From Acidimicrobiia bacterium (GTDB lineage: Bacteria; Actinomycetota; Acidimicrobiia; Acidimicrobiales; AC-14), in NCBI GenBank assembly GCA_023265025.1, contig JAHFUP010000004.1, forward strand, positions 62,001 to 126,000: a stretch of 64,000 bases of DNA. The letters are read 5' to 3'. The first letter of the stretch is position 1. Each line of letters starts with the position of its first letter. The notes below the pieces were generated by a model. That model worked only from the letters and a program-made list of their open reading frames with translations. It was not told the origin of the DNA and ran no database searches. Both the position numbers and the translations under genes were made by a program. Shown here piece by piece: positions 32,943 to 40,079 of the stretch.

Positions 32943-34439
32943 GTGCCCCGCTTCTACGCCACCACGGCCATCGCCTATGTGAACGACGCGCCGCACATCG
33001 GCCACGCCTACGAGGTCCTGCTGGGCGACGGCATCACCCGCTGGCACCGCCTGCTGGGTGAGGACGTGAAGTACGTCACCGGCACCGACGAGTACGGGCT
33101 CAAGAACGCCCAGGCCGCCGAGGCCCAGGGCACCACGCCCCAGGAGCTGGCCGACCGCAACAGCGCCCGGTTCCGCGACGCCTGGGACGAGCTCGGCGTG
33201 GCCTACGACGACTTCATCCGCACGACCGAGCCCCGCCACACCAAGGCGGTCCAGAAGCTCCTGCAGGCCGTGTACGACAACGGCGACATCGAGAAGTCGA
33301 CCTACGAAGGCCCCTACTGCGTGTCGTGCGAGGCCTATTACACGCCCGAGGAGCTGGTCGACGGGAACTGCCCGGTGCACGGCCGCCCGGTGGAATGGGT
33401 CCAGGAGGACAATTGGTTCTTCAAGCTCTCGAACTACCAGCAGCGCCTGCTCGACTGGCACGAGGCCAACCCCGGCGCCGTCGTCCCCACCACCCGGCGC
33501 AACGAGGTGCTCGCGTTCATCCGCTCCGGGCTCCGTGACATCTCGATCAGCCGGGGGTTCACCTGGGGCGTCCAGCTCCCCTGGGACACCAGCCAGGTGG
33601 CGTGGGTGTGGTTCGACGCCCTGCCCAACTACGTCACCGCCGTGGGCTACGGCGAAGACGACGAGGCGTTCCAATACTGGTGGCCGGTCGACTGCCACCT
33701 GATCGGCAAGGACATCATCCGGTTCCACGCCGTCTACTGGCCGGCGATGCTGATGGCCGCCGGCCTCGAGCCACCCCGCTGCGTGGCCGCCCACGGTTGG
33801 CTGCTGGTGAGCGGCGAGAAGATGTCGAAGACGAAGCTGAACCAGATCGGCCCACGCGAGCTGGTGGCCGACTTCGGCGTCGACGCGGTGCGCTGGCACT
33901 TCCTCCGCGACATCCCCTTCGGGCCCGACGGCGACTTCTCCTACGAGGGCATGACGGCCCGGTACAACTCGGACCTGGCCAACAACCTCGGCAACCTGCT
34001 GTCGCGCGTGGCCACGCTCGTCGGCAGCAAATGCGGCGGCATCGGTCCGGCGGCGCCGACCGGCAGCCCGCTGGCCGCGGTGGCCGAGCGGGTCTACTCG
34101 ACCGCGGCCGCGGCGTGGGACCGGCTGGCGCCGTCGGAGGCGCTGGAAACCACATGGCAGCTGATCCGGGAGGCCAACGCCCACCTGGAGGCCCACGAGC
34201 CCTGGAAGATGGAACCCGGCCCCGAGGTCGACGCGGTGCTCGGCACCGCCATCGAGGCGCTGCGGATCGTGGCCATCCTGGCATCGCCCGCCATCCCCGC
34301 CGCCGCCGGCGAGGTCTGGCGCCGGCTCGGCCTACCCGGGACGCCCGAGGAGCAGCGGCTGCCGGCGGCGGCGGCGTGGGGCGGCTACCCGGGGGGGCGG
34401 CCGGTCGAGAAGGGCACGCCGCTCTTCCCCCGCCGCTGA
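32943..34439 (+). CDS. metG: Methionyl-tRNA synthetase
   Basis: The 498-residue enzyme charges tRNA-Met. It has HIGH-like PHIGHAYE at residue 18, a Cys/His metal-binding insertion (YCVSCEAYYTPEE then NCPVH), and KMSKT in GEKMSKTKLNQIGP. The C-terminal anticodon-binding helices are present and there is no C-terminal EMAP/tRNA-binding extension, like the short actinobacterial form. GTG 32943 gives the family's usual VPRFYATTAIAYVNDAPH start. In Mycobacterium metS also lies beside tatD. Confidence 0.96.
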   Translation: MPRFYATTAIAYVNDAPHIGHAYEVLLGDGITRWHRLLGEDVKYVTGTDEYGLKNAQAAEAQGTTPQELADRNSARFRDAWDELGVAYDDFIRTTEPRHTKAVQKLLQAVYDNGDIEKSTYEGPYCVSCEAYYTPEELVDGNCPVHGRPVEWVQEDNWFFKLSNYQQRLLDWHEANPGAVVPTTRRNEVLAFIRSGLRDISISRGFTWGVQLPWDTSQVAWVWFDALPNYVTAVGYGEDDEAFQYWWPVDCHLIGKDIIRFHAVYWPAMLMAAGLEPPRCVAAHGWLLVSGEKMSKTKLNQIGPRELVADFGVDAVRWHFLRDIPFGPDGDFSYEGMTARYNSDLANNLGNLLSRVATLVGSKCGGIGPAAPTGSPLAAVAERVYSTAAAAWDRLAPSEALETTWQLIREANAHLEAHEPWKMEPGPEVDAVLGTAIEALRIVAILASPAIPAAAGEVWRRLGLPGTPEEQRLPAAAAWGGYPGGRPVEKGTPLFPRR

Positions 34440-34486
34440 CCCTGCATTGACCAACCCGCCCGGCGGGCGCCTACGGTTGACCCCTT

Positions 34487-35248
34487 ATGTGGGCCGACAG
34501 CCATTGCCACCTCCAGTACGAGGGCATCACCGCCGACGCGTTGGCTCGCGCCGCCGAGGCCGGCGTCGGTCGGATCATCTGCGTCGGGACCGACGCCCCA
34601 CAGTCCACGAAGGCGATCGAGGTCGCCCGTGACCACCCCGGCACCGTCTGGGCGACGGTGGGCCTGCACCCCCACGACGCCAAGAACGGCGTGGAGGGCA
34701 TCGTCGCCCTCCTGGGGGCGCCGGAGATCGTCGGCATCGGCGAGTGCGGCCTCGACTACCACTACGACCACTCGCCCCGGGAGATCCAGCGGGAGGTGTT
34801 CGCGTCCCAGATCGGCTTGGCCAACGAGCGCGGGTTGGCGCTCGTGATCCACACCCGTGAGGCGTGGGACGACACCTTCGCCATCCTGCGGGCCGAGGGC
34901 GTGCCGGAGCGGACGGTGTTCCATTGCTTCACCGGCGGCCCCACGGAGGCCCGGCTGTGCTTCGACCTGGGCGCCAGCCTCTCGTTCAGCGGGATCGTCA
35001 CCTTCAAGACCGCCGGCGACGTGCGGGACGCGGCCGCACTGGCCCCGCTCGACCGGGTGCTGGTCGAGACCGACGCCCCGTACCTGACGCCTGTCCCGTA
35101 CCGGGGCGCACCCAACGGGCCGGCGTTCGTGACCCTCGTCGGGGCCGCGGTCGCCGCGACCAAGGGGTTGCCCGTCGAGGACGTCGAGGCGGCGACGTGG
35201 GCCAACACCGCGGCCCTGTTCGGTCTGCCGGTGGAAACGTATCCTTGA
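34487..35248 (+). CDS. tatD: TatD family metal-dependent DNase
   Basis: The 253-residue protein has all metal ligands of the TatD amidohydrolase fold: DSHCHL at the start, GECGLDYHYD, IHTREAWDD, FHCFTGG and VETDAPYLTP. Members are 3'-5' exonucleases involved in DNA repair or clearance. ATG 34487. It is followed by the folded leader of the RlpA-like gene and ksgA-ispE, the mycobacterial order. Confidence 0.95.
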   Translation: MWADSHCHLQYEGITADALARAAEAGVGRIICVGTDAPQSTKAIEVARDHPGTVWATVGLHPHDAKNGVEGIVALLGAPEIVGIGECGLDYHYDHSPREIQREVFASQIGLANERGLALVIHTREAWDDTFAILRAEGVPERTVFHCFTGGPTEARLCFDLGASLSFSGIVTFKTAGDVRDAAALAPLDRVLVETDAPYLTPVPYRGAPNGPAFVTLVGAAVAATKGLPVEDVEAATWANTAALFGLPVETYP

Positions 35249-35252
35249 TTTG

Positions 35253-35337
35253 GTCAGTGCTGTTTCCCTAGAGTCGTCGGGTCTCCACCAGCGGGACAAC
35301 ACCGACCCGGCGGCCGACAAGCGGGGAAGCCACTGAC
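35253..35337 (+). promoter_or_regulatory. Strongly folded leader RNA of unknown class
   Basis: GTCAGTG (35253-35259), a two-base bulge and GTTTCCC (35262-35268) pair with GGGAAGC (35324-35330) and CACTGAC (35331-35337), a stem of about 14 pairs. Inside it CGTCGGGTC (35275-35283) pairs with GACCCGGCG (35304-35312) with one G-U. The element sits directly after tatD and 40 bases before the first plausible start of the RlpA-like gene. The structure suggests a riboswitch or attenuator; no known class was recognised. The mycobacterial gene at this site, rpfB, also has a regulated leader. Confidence 0.45.
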
Positions 35338-35377
35338 GGTTCATCCGGGAACCACACGGTCGTCGTACATTGCTCTG

Positions 35378-36040
35378 TTGTGCCTGGTGGCTCTGGTCGC
35401 CGGGTTCCTTGGCCTGAGACCGTCCGAGGGCACCTCGACGGCGATCCGGGTGAGCTCCGTGGGGGGTTCGTCGCCAGCCATAGCCGGCGACGAAGCTCCC
35501 CAGACGCCGGCGGGCGGCAACCCGGCCACGGGCGCCGGCGCCATCTCGCTGCCGGAGCTGGTCGCCCAGATCCGGGCCCGGACGACCACGTCGACGACCA
35601 GGCCCCGGACCACGACGACCACCGTCAAGAAGCCGGTCACGACAACGGCCGTGCCCCGGTCGACCACGACCACGAAGGCGGCGCCGGCCTCGGTCGCACC
35701 GGCGCCGGCGACCGCCACCATCGCGCCCCTCGCCCCCGTGACCACGCTGCTCGCCGCGCTGGTGCCGCCGGCGGTCGCGGTGTCGGGCGCAGTGACACGT
35801 ACCGACAGCGGCGTGGCGTCGTGGTTCAAGGCGCCGGCGGGCACCTGTGCCCACCGCACCCTGCCCATGGGCACGATGATCAAGGTCACCCGGAACGAGA
35901 CCGGCGCCTCCGCGAGCTGCAAGGTCGACGACCGCGGCCCGACTGTGGCGACGGGTCGCCTGATCGACCTCTCGCTGGACACGTTCGAGAAGCTGGCTTC
36001 GCGGGACGCGGGGCTCATCGACGTGCGAATCGAGTGGTAG
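35378..36040 (+). CDS. Secreted RlpA-like double-psi beta-barrel protein at the rpfB position
   Basis: The protein has an N-terminal hydrophobic segment (LCLVALVAGFLGL), a Thr-rich linker near residues 70-105 (TTTSTTRP, TTTTTVKKP), and a C-terminal RlpA-like double-psi barrel (SGVASWF, GTCAHRTLPMGTMIKVT, VDDRGP, IDLSLDTFEKLA). RlpA-type and 3D domains act on or bind peptidoglycan. Position between tatD and ksgA is that of mycobacterial rpfB, whose lysozyme-like domain is absent here. The only in-frame start is TTG 35378; no ATG or GTG precedes the hydrophobic part, so the true start is uncertain. Confidence 0.75.
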   Translation: MCLVALVAGFLGLRPSEGTSTAIRVSSVGGSSPAIAGDEAPQTPAGGNPATGAGAISLPELVAQIRARTTTSTTRPRTTTTTVKKPVTTTAVPRSTTTTKAAPASVAPAPATATIAPLAPVTTLLAALVPPAVAVSGAVTRTDSGVASWFKAPAGTCAHRTLPMGTMIKVTRNETGASASCKVDDRGPTVATGRLIDLSLDTFEKLASRDAGLIDVRIEW

Positions 36041-36056
36041 CCGTAGCGTCCATGGG

Positions 36057-36890
36057 GTGACCCTCAGCGGCGCCGACGTCCGCCGGCTCCTGAACCAGCA
36101 CGGCCTCGCGCCCAGCCGGGCCCGGGGCCAGAACTTCGTGGTCGACCCCAACACCGTGCGCCGCATCGCCCGCCTGGCCGGGGTCGGCGCCGGCGACAGA
36201 GTGGTCGAGATCGGCGCCGGCCTCGGATCGCTCAGCCTGGCCCTGGCCGAGACCGGCGCCTCGGTGACCGCCATCGAGATCGACGGGCGGCTGGTGCCGG
36301 CGCTGCGCTCGGTGGTGGAGCCCGCCGGCGTCACCGTCGTCGAGGGCGACGCACTGCGCCTGGACTGGGCGGCATTGCTGGGTGACGGACCCTGGGTGCT
36401 GGTGGCCAACCTGCCCTACAACGTGGCCACGCCGCTGGTGGCCGACCTGCTGGACGGGGTGCCGGCCATCTCGCGGATGCTGGTCATGGTGCAGCGGGAG
36501 GTCGGCGAGCGGCTGGCCGCCGGGCCAGGCGACGAGGCGTACGGGGCGGTGTCGGTCAAGGTGGCCTACTGGGCCACGGCCAAGGTCGTCGGCCGGGTGC
36601 CGCCGACCGTGTTCCACCCGGTGCCCAAGGTCGAGTCGGCGTTGGTGCGGATCGACCGGCGGCCGGCGCCGGCGGTCGGGGCCGGCGTCGACCCGGCGTG
36701 GCTGTTCACGCTCGTCCGGGCTGGCTTCGGCCAGCGGCGGAAGATGTTGCGGCGCTCGCTGGCGTCGCTCGTCGACTCATCCGCGTTCGAGGCCGCCGGC
36801 ATCCGGCCCGAGGCCCGGGCCGAGGAGCTGGCCGTGGACGACTGGGGGAGACTGGCGGCGTGCACGTCGAGCGGGCGCCCGCCAAGCTGA
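36057..36890 (+). CDS. ksgA: 16S rRNA dimethyladenosine transferase KsgA/RsmA
   Basis: The 277-residue enzyme dimethylates A1518 and A1519 of 16S rRNA during small-subunit maturation. Motifs: GQNFVVDPNTVRRIARL, VEIGAGLGSLSLAL, AIEID and NLPYNVATP (motif IV). GTG start at 36057. Its last 31 bases overlap the ispE start. The pair follows the tatD locus as in Mycobacterium. Confidence 0.95.
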   Translation: MTLSGADVRRLLNQHGLAPSRARGQNFVVDPNTVRRIARLAGVGAGDRVVEIGAGLGSLSLALAETGASVTAIEIDGRLVPALRSVVEPAGVTVVEGDALRLDWAALLGDGPWVLVANLPYNVATPLVADLLDGVPAISRMLVMVQREVGERLAAGPGDEAYGAVSVKVAYWATAKVVGRVPPTVFHPVPKVESALVRIDRRPAPAVGAGVDPAWLFTLVRAGFGQRRKMLRRSLASLVDSSAFEAAGIRPEARAEELAVDDWGRLAACTSSGRPPS

Positions 36891-37582
36891 CCGTCTCGCT
36901 GCGGGTGACCGGCGGGCGGGACGACGGCTACCACCTGATCGACGCCGAGATGGTGGCGCTCGACTACGGGGACGTGCTTCGGATCAGTGAGGGCGACGGC
37001 TTGGAGGTCGTCGGGCCGTTTTCGGCCGGCGTGCCGGTCGACGGGTCCAACCTGGTGCGACGGGCGCTGGCCGCGGTCGGCCGGACCGCCTTTGTCCGGC
37101 TGGACAAGCAGGTGCCGGCGGGCGCCGGCCTGGGCGGAGGGTCGGCCGACGCCGCCGCGGTGCTGCGGTGGGCCGGCTGCACTGATCTGGAGGTTGCCAC
37201 GTCGCTCGGGGCCGACGTCGCGTTCTGCCTCGTCGGCGGCCGGGCCCGGGTCCGGGGCGTGGGCGAGGTGGTCGAGACGCTGCCGTTCGTCGCCCGGACG
37301 TTCACGCTGCTGGTCCCGCCCGTGCCCGTGTCCACGCCCTTGGTGTTCCGGGCATGGGACGACCTGGGCGGCCCGGCTGCCGCCAACGGGTCGGTCAACG
37401 ACCTGGAGGCGCCGGCGCTGGCGGTGGCGCCGGCGCTGGCGTCATGGCGCGACCGGCTGGCGGAGGCGACGGGGCGCAGACCGCAACTCGCCGGCAGCGG
37501 CGGGACCTGGTTCGTGGAGGGCGACTTCCCCGGCGAGGGCCGGATCGTCGCCCGGACGGTGGGTGCGCTGGGGCCGGGCTAG
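36860..37582 (+). CDS. ispE: 4-diphosphocytidyl-2-C-methyl-D-erythritol kinase
   Basis: The 240-residue GHMP kinase phosphorylates CDP-methylerythritol in the MEP isoprenoid pathway. Motifs: APAKLTVSLRVTGGRDDGYH, the glycine loop PAGAGLGGGSADAAAVL and the C-terminal LAGSGGTWF. It is shorter than the usual 280-310 residues, with reductions in the C-terminal half. The GTG at 36860 overlaps ksgA by 31 bases. Confidence 0.93.
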   Translation: MHVERAPAKLTVSLRVTGGRDDGYHLIDAEMVALDYGDVLRISEGDGLEVVGPFSAGVPVDGSNLVRRALAAVGRTAFVRLDKQVPAGAGLGGGSADAAAVLRWAGCTDLEVATSLGADVAFCLVGGRARVRGVGEVVETLPFVARTFTLLVPPVPVSTPLVFRAWDDLGGPAAANGSVNDLEAPALAVAPALASWRDRLAEATGRRPQLAGSGGTWFVEGDFPGEGRIVARTVGALGPG

Positions 37583-37590
37583 CGCCCTGA

Positions 37591-37615
37591 CCACAAACGT
37601 TCGCCGCGTTCGTGG
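37591..37615 (+). terminator. Candidate terminator after ispE
   Basis: CCACAAACG (37591-37599) and CGTTCGTGG (37607-37615) form a nine-position stem with one A-C mismatch and a 7-base loop, followed by GGTTT. It starts 8 bases after the ispE stop. The short T run makes it a modest candidate. Bases 37616-37775 hold GC-rich repeats of inverted type but no gene. Confidence 0.4.
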
Positions 37616-37775
37616 GGTTTCCCGTCCGTGGCCGCCGTCGCCGCCGAAGGCGGCCCCTCCGGCAGCGGACACGAGGGAGGGACAGGGCGGAGGCGGCGCG
37701 AGCTCCGCTCGCCCGCCGGAGCACGATCACTTCGACCGAATGGAGTGAGCGAAGCGAACGAATGAGGTCGAGGCA

Positions 37776-37874
37776 CTAGCGCCCGGCGCGACGCTGCCAG
37801 CGGGTGGCCTTCAGCATCTTCTTGTGCTTCTTTTTGCGCATCCGCTTGCGGCGCTTCTTGATCAGCGATCCCAT
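37776..37874 (-). CDS. 30S ribosomal protein bS22
   Basis: ATG 37874 opens a 32-codon frame: MGSLIKKRRKRMRKKKHKK, then MLKATRWQRRAGR. The MGS(V/L)IKKRRKRM start and KKKH core identify the small actinobacterial ribosomal protein bS22 (AURKAIP1-like domain), found in mycobacterial small subunits. It is extremely basic and below usual gene-length cut-offs. Confidence 0.88.
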   Translation of the reverse strand: MGSLIKKRRKRMRKKKHKKMLKATRWQRRAGR

Positions 37875-37943
37875 GAGCGGCGTCAGGCTAGCGGGTGTTC
37901 CGGCCGGCGTCACATGGGCGGGTCTTTGGCGCGTTCTCGATCC

Positions 37944-37976
37944 TTGACATGTACTCTTGATCGAACTAGTGTTCGA
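37944..37976 (+). promoter_or_regulatory. SOS promoter: TTGACA-N17-TAGTGT with overlapping LexA box
   Basis: TTGACA (37944-37949) and TAGTGT (37967-37972) are 17 bases apart, an ideal sigma-70-type promoter. TCGAACTAGTGTTCGA (37961-37976) exactly fits the actinobacterial LexA operator TCGAAC-N4-GTTCGA and overlaps the -10. The inverted repeat extends to nine pairs (from 37958 to 37979). Binding of LexA here would block transcription of the following gene, which begins about 30 bases downstream. Confidence 0.85.
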
Positions 37977-38007
37977 TCATGCCAGTCCAGTCCAGGAAAG
38001 AGCAGCG

Positions 38008-38826
38008 GTGCAGATGCGCCTCGCCGGCATGTCCCGATCCCAAATCGCCGATGCCCTGGGACTGGGGAGCGGCGGCGAGCCACTCGGCCGGTGGTTGCAA
38101 GGCGTGCCGGCGCCGGCGTGGACCCGCCGCCCCCGAGCGAAGGACGACCTCCGCAAGATCGCCGAGGCGATGCGCGCCGAAGGCCGGTCCTATAGGGAGA
38201 TCCGCGAGGTCGTGGGCGTTTCGAAGGGCACGTTGTCGCTGTGGCTCCGGGACATCGGCCTCGCGGAGGACCAACGGCGGGCACTGACCGTGCGAGGGCC
38301 GGAAGCGACCAGTGCCCGCCACGCCGAGAACCGCGCTGTAGCCGCCCGACGGCGAGCCGACGTGCGCGCCCAAGCCAGAGGACAGATCGAGGCGCTCAGC
38401 GAGAGCGAGTTGTTTGTTGCCGGTGTGGTCGCCTACTGGGCTGAGGGTGCGAAAAACAAGCCGTGGCGGCACGAACAGTCGGTGAAGTTCATGAACTCGG
38501 ATCCGACAATGATCCGACTCTTTTTGTCCTGGCTGCAGCTCGTCGGCGTGTCCCGCGACCGGCTCATCTTCCGGATCCACATCCACGAGACAGCGGAGGT
38601 TTCCGCTGCGGTCCGATTCTGGTCGGAAGTCGTCGAGGCGCCTGAGAGCCAGTTCAGCAGACCCACGATCAAGACACACAAGCCGCTGACCGTCCGAAAG
38701 AACGTCGGGCTCGACTATCACGGGTGCCTGCTGGTGTACGTCCGTAACAGCGCGACCCTCAACCTGCAGATCGAAGGCTGGTTCGAGGGGCTCGCCGCTG
38801 CGACTCAAGGACTGGCTGCCAGGTAG
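38008..38826 (+). CDS. SOS-controlled HTH protein with homing-endonuclease-like C-terminal domain
   Basis: From GTG 38008 (AGGAAAG upstream) the protein is 272 residues. It has two HTH-like segments (MSRSQIADALGL near residue 9; SYREIREVVGVSKGTLSLWL near 70). After about residue 130 comes a LAGLIDADG-like alpha/beta region: ELFVAGVVAYWAEGAKNKPW, VKFMNSDPTMIRLFLSWL, and LNLQIEGWFEG. The single 'YWAEG' motif has the acidic end of a LAGLIDADG helix. Actinobacteria carry many such uncharacterised proteins. The open frame extends upstream to 37957 but that would run through the promoter and SOS box. The gene ends 15 bases before tRNA-Gln. Confidence 0.7.
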   Translation: MQMRLAGMSRSQIADALGLGSGGEPLGRWLQGVPAPAWTRRPRAKDDLRKIAEAMRAEGRSYREIREVVGVSKGTLSLWLRDIGLAEDQRRALTVRGPEATSARHAENRAVAARRRADVRAQARGQIEALSESELFVAGVVAYWAEGAKNKPWRHEQSVKFMNSDPTMIRLFLSWLQLVGVSRDRLIFRIHIHETAEVSAAVRFWSEVVEAPESQFSRPTIKTHKPLTVRKNVGLDYHGCLLVYVRNSATLNLQIEGWFEGLAAATQGLAAR

Positions 38827-38841
38827 CGTTCAAGGGAGCCT

Positions 38842-38912
38842 TCGGGAGTCGTCCAACGGTAGGACATCTGGTTTTGGTCCAGAGAATGGGGGTTCGAGCC
38901 CTCCCTCCCGAG
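38842..38912 (+). tRNA. tRNA-Gln (anticodon TTG)
   Basis: The 71-base cloverleaf is complete: acceptor TCGGGAG/CTCCCGA, D arm GTCC/GGAC, anticodon stem TCTGG/CCAGA around loop TTTTGGT, and T arm GGGGG/CCTCC with TTCGAGC. The discriminator G is followed by an encoded CCA (38913-38915). It lies between the SOS-controlled gene and glmU; tRNA-Gln also precedes glmU in mycobacteria. Confidence 0.97.
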
Positions 38913-38957
38913 CCAACCCTCCACCGGCGCGAGGGATTCAGGGGGTAAAACAGAGGT

Positions 38958-40070
38958 ATGCGGCTTCGTCCTCTCTCGGCTGTGGTCATGGCCGCCGGGG
39001 AGGGGACGCGGATGCGCTCCGCGCTCCCCAAGCCCCTGCACCCCCTGTGCGGGCGGCCGATGCTCCTGCACGTGCTTGACGCCCTCAGCGAGCTGCTGGT
39101 CGACCGGGCAGTCGTCGTGGTCGGCCACGGGGCCGAGCGGGTGACCAAGACGCTGCAGGAGTACGGGCCACCCGACCTCATCATCGATTTCGTCGACCAG
39201 CACGTCCAGCGGGGCACGGGAGACGCCGCCTCGGTGGCCCTGACCGCCTTCCCGAACGACGACGACAGCGACGACGAGGACATCGTGGTCCTTCCCGGCG
39301 ACACGCCCCTCGTCCGCCCCTCCACCCTCGGCACGCTCGTCCACGCCCACCGCGAGGCCAACGCCGCCGCCACCCTGCTGACCGCCCGTATGCCGGACAC
39401 CACCGGCATGGGCCGCGTCGTGCGGGCCAAGGACGGGCGGGTCAGCCGTATCGTCGAGGAGCTCGACGCCACCGAGGCGGAGCTGGAGATCGACGAGGTC
39501 GGCACCTCGATCTACTGCTTCCGTCGCAGCCTGCTCGCTCCGGCCCTCCGCCGGCTCTCACCCGAGAACGCCCAGGGCGAGTACTACCTGACCGACGTGG
39601 TCGGCGTGCTCCATGACGCCGGCCACAAGGTGGTGGCGGTCGAATGCGACGACCCCTTCGAGGCGGTGGGCGTCAACGACCGGGCCCAGCTGGCCGCGGC
39701 CGAGGCCGAGCTCCGCCGGCGGATCAACCACCGGTGGATGCAGGTCGGCGTCACCATGGTCGACCCGGAGCGCACCTACGTCGACGCCGGCGTGAGGCTG
39801 GCCTCCGACGTGACCCTCTTCCCGGGCACGATCCTCCAGGGCCGCACCGTGATCGGCCACGGAGCGAAGATCGGCCCCCACGTCCGTCTGGTCGACTGCG
39901 CCATCGGCGAGGGCGCCAACGTCGAGCAGTCCGTGGGCTACGACGCGGTCGTCGGGCCCTCGGCGATCGTCGGCCCGTTCGCCGTCCTCCAGCCCGGCAG
40001 CCATATCTCGGCCGGCACCACGACCGGCTCGTTCTACACTGCGTCGACGGGCGACGAAGAGAGCGTGTAG
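38958..40070 (+). CDS. glmU: UDP-N-acetylglucosamine pyrophosphorylase, GlmU-type, shortened C-terminus
   Basis: The 370-residue protein has an intact N-terminal uridyltransferase domain (SAVVMAAGEGTRMRSALPKP, QRGTGDAA, GDTPL, GEYYLTDV). It makes UDP-GlcNAc for peptidoglycan. The left-handed beta-helix acetyltransferase domain begins (TYVDAGVRLASDV, VGPFAVLQPG) but stops at GSFYTASTGDEESV. About 90-100 residues that normally carry the catalytic His and acetyl-CoA site are missing. prs starts only 10 bases later, so no frameshifted remainder exists. The acetyl transfer step must be done by another enzyme, or the protein is only a uridyltransferase. Confidence 0.9.
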   Translation: MRLRPLSAVVMAAGEGTRMRSALPKPLHPLCGRPMLLHVLDALSELLVDRAVVVVGHGAERVTKTLQEYGPPDLIIDFVDQHVQRGTGDAASVALTAFPNDDDSDDEDIVVLPGDTPLVRPSTLGTLVHAHREANAAATLLTARMPDTTGMGRVVRAKDGRVSRIVEELDATEAELEIDEVGTSIYCFRRSLLAPALRRLSPENAQGEYYLTDVVGVLHDAGHKVVAVECDDPFEAVGVNDRAQLAAAEAELRRRINHRWMQVGVTMVDPERTYVDAGVRLASDVTLFPGTILQGRTVIGHGAKIGPHVRLVDCAIGEGANVEQSVGYDAVVGPSAIVGPFAVLQPGSHISAGTTTGSFYTASTGDEESV

Positions 40071-40079
40071 CAGCCGACG

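Noticed and set aside
35253-35337. c-di-AMP (ydaO) riboswitch
   Set aside because: Tempting because this class is known to control cell-wall genes in actinobacteria, but the conserved core sequence of that riboswitch was not recognised. Left as an unknown structured leader.
37740-37775. Repeat-like stretch GTTCGCTTCGCTCACTC (minus strand) as a mobile element end
   Set aside because: Such TTCG/GCTTCGC words recur by chance and near terminators in GC-rich genomes; there is no transposase or target duplication.
37957-38007. Extension of the SOS-controlled gene to TTG 37957
   Set aside because: It would put the promoter -10 and the LexA box inside the coding region.
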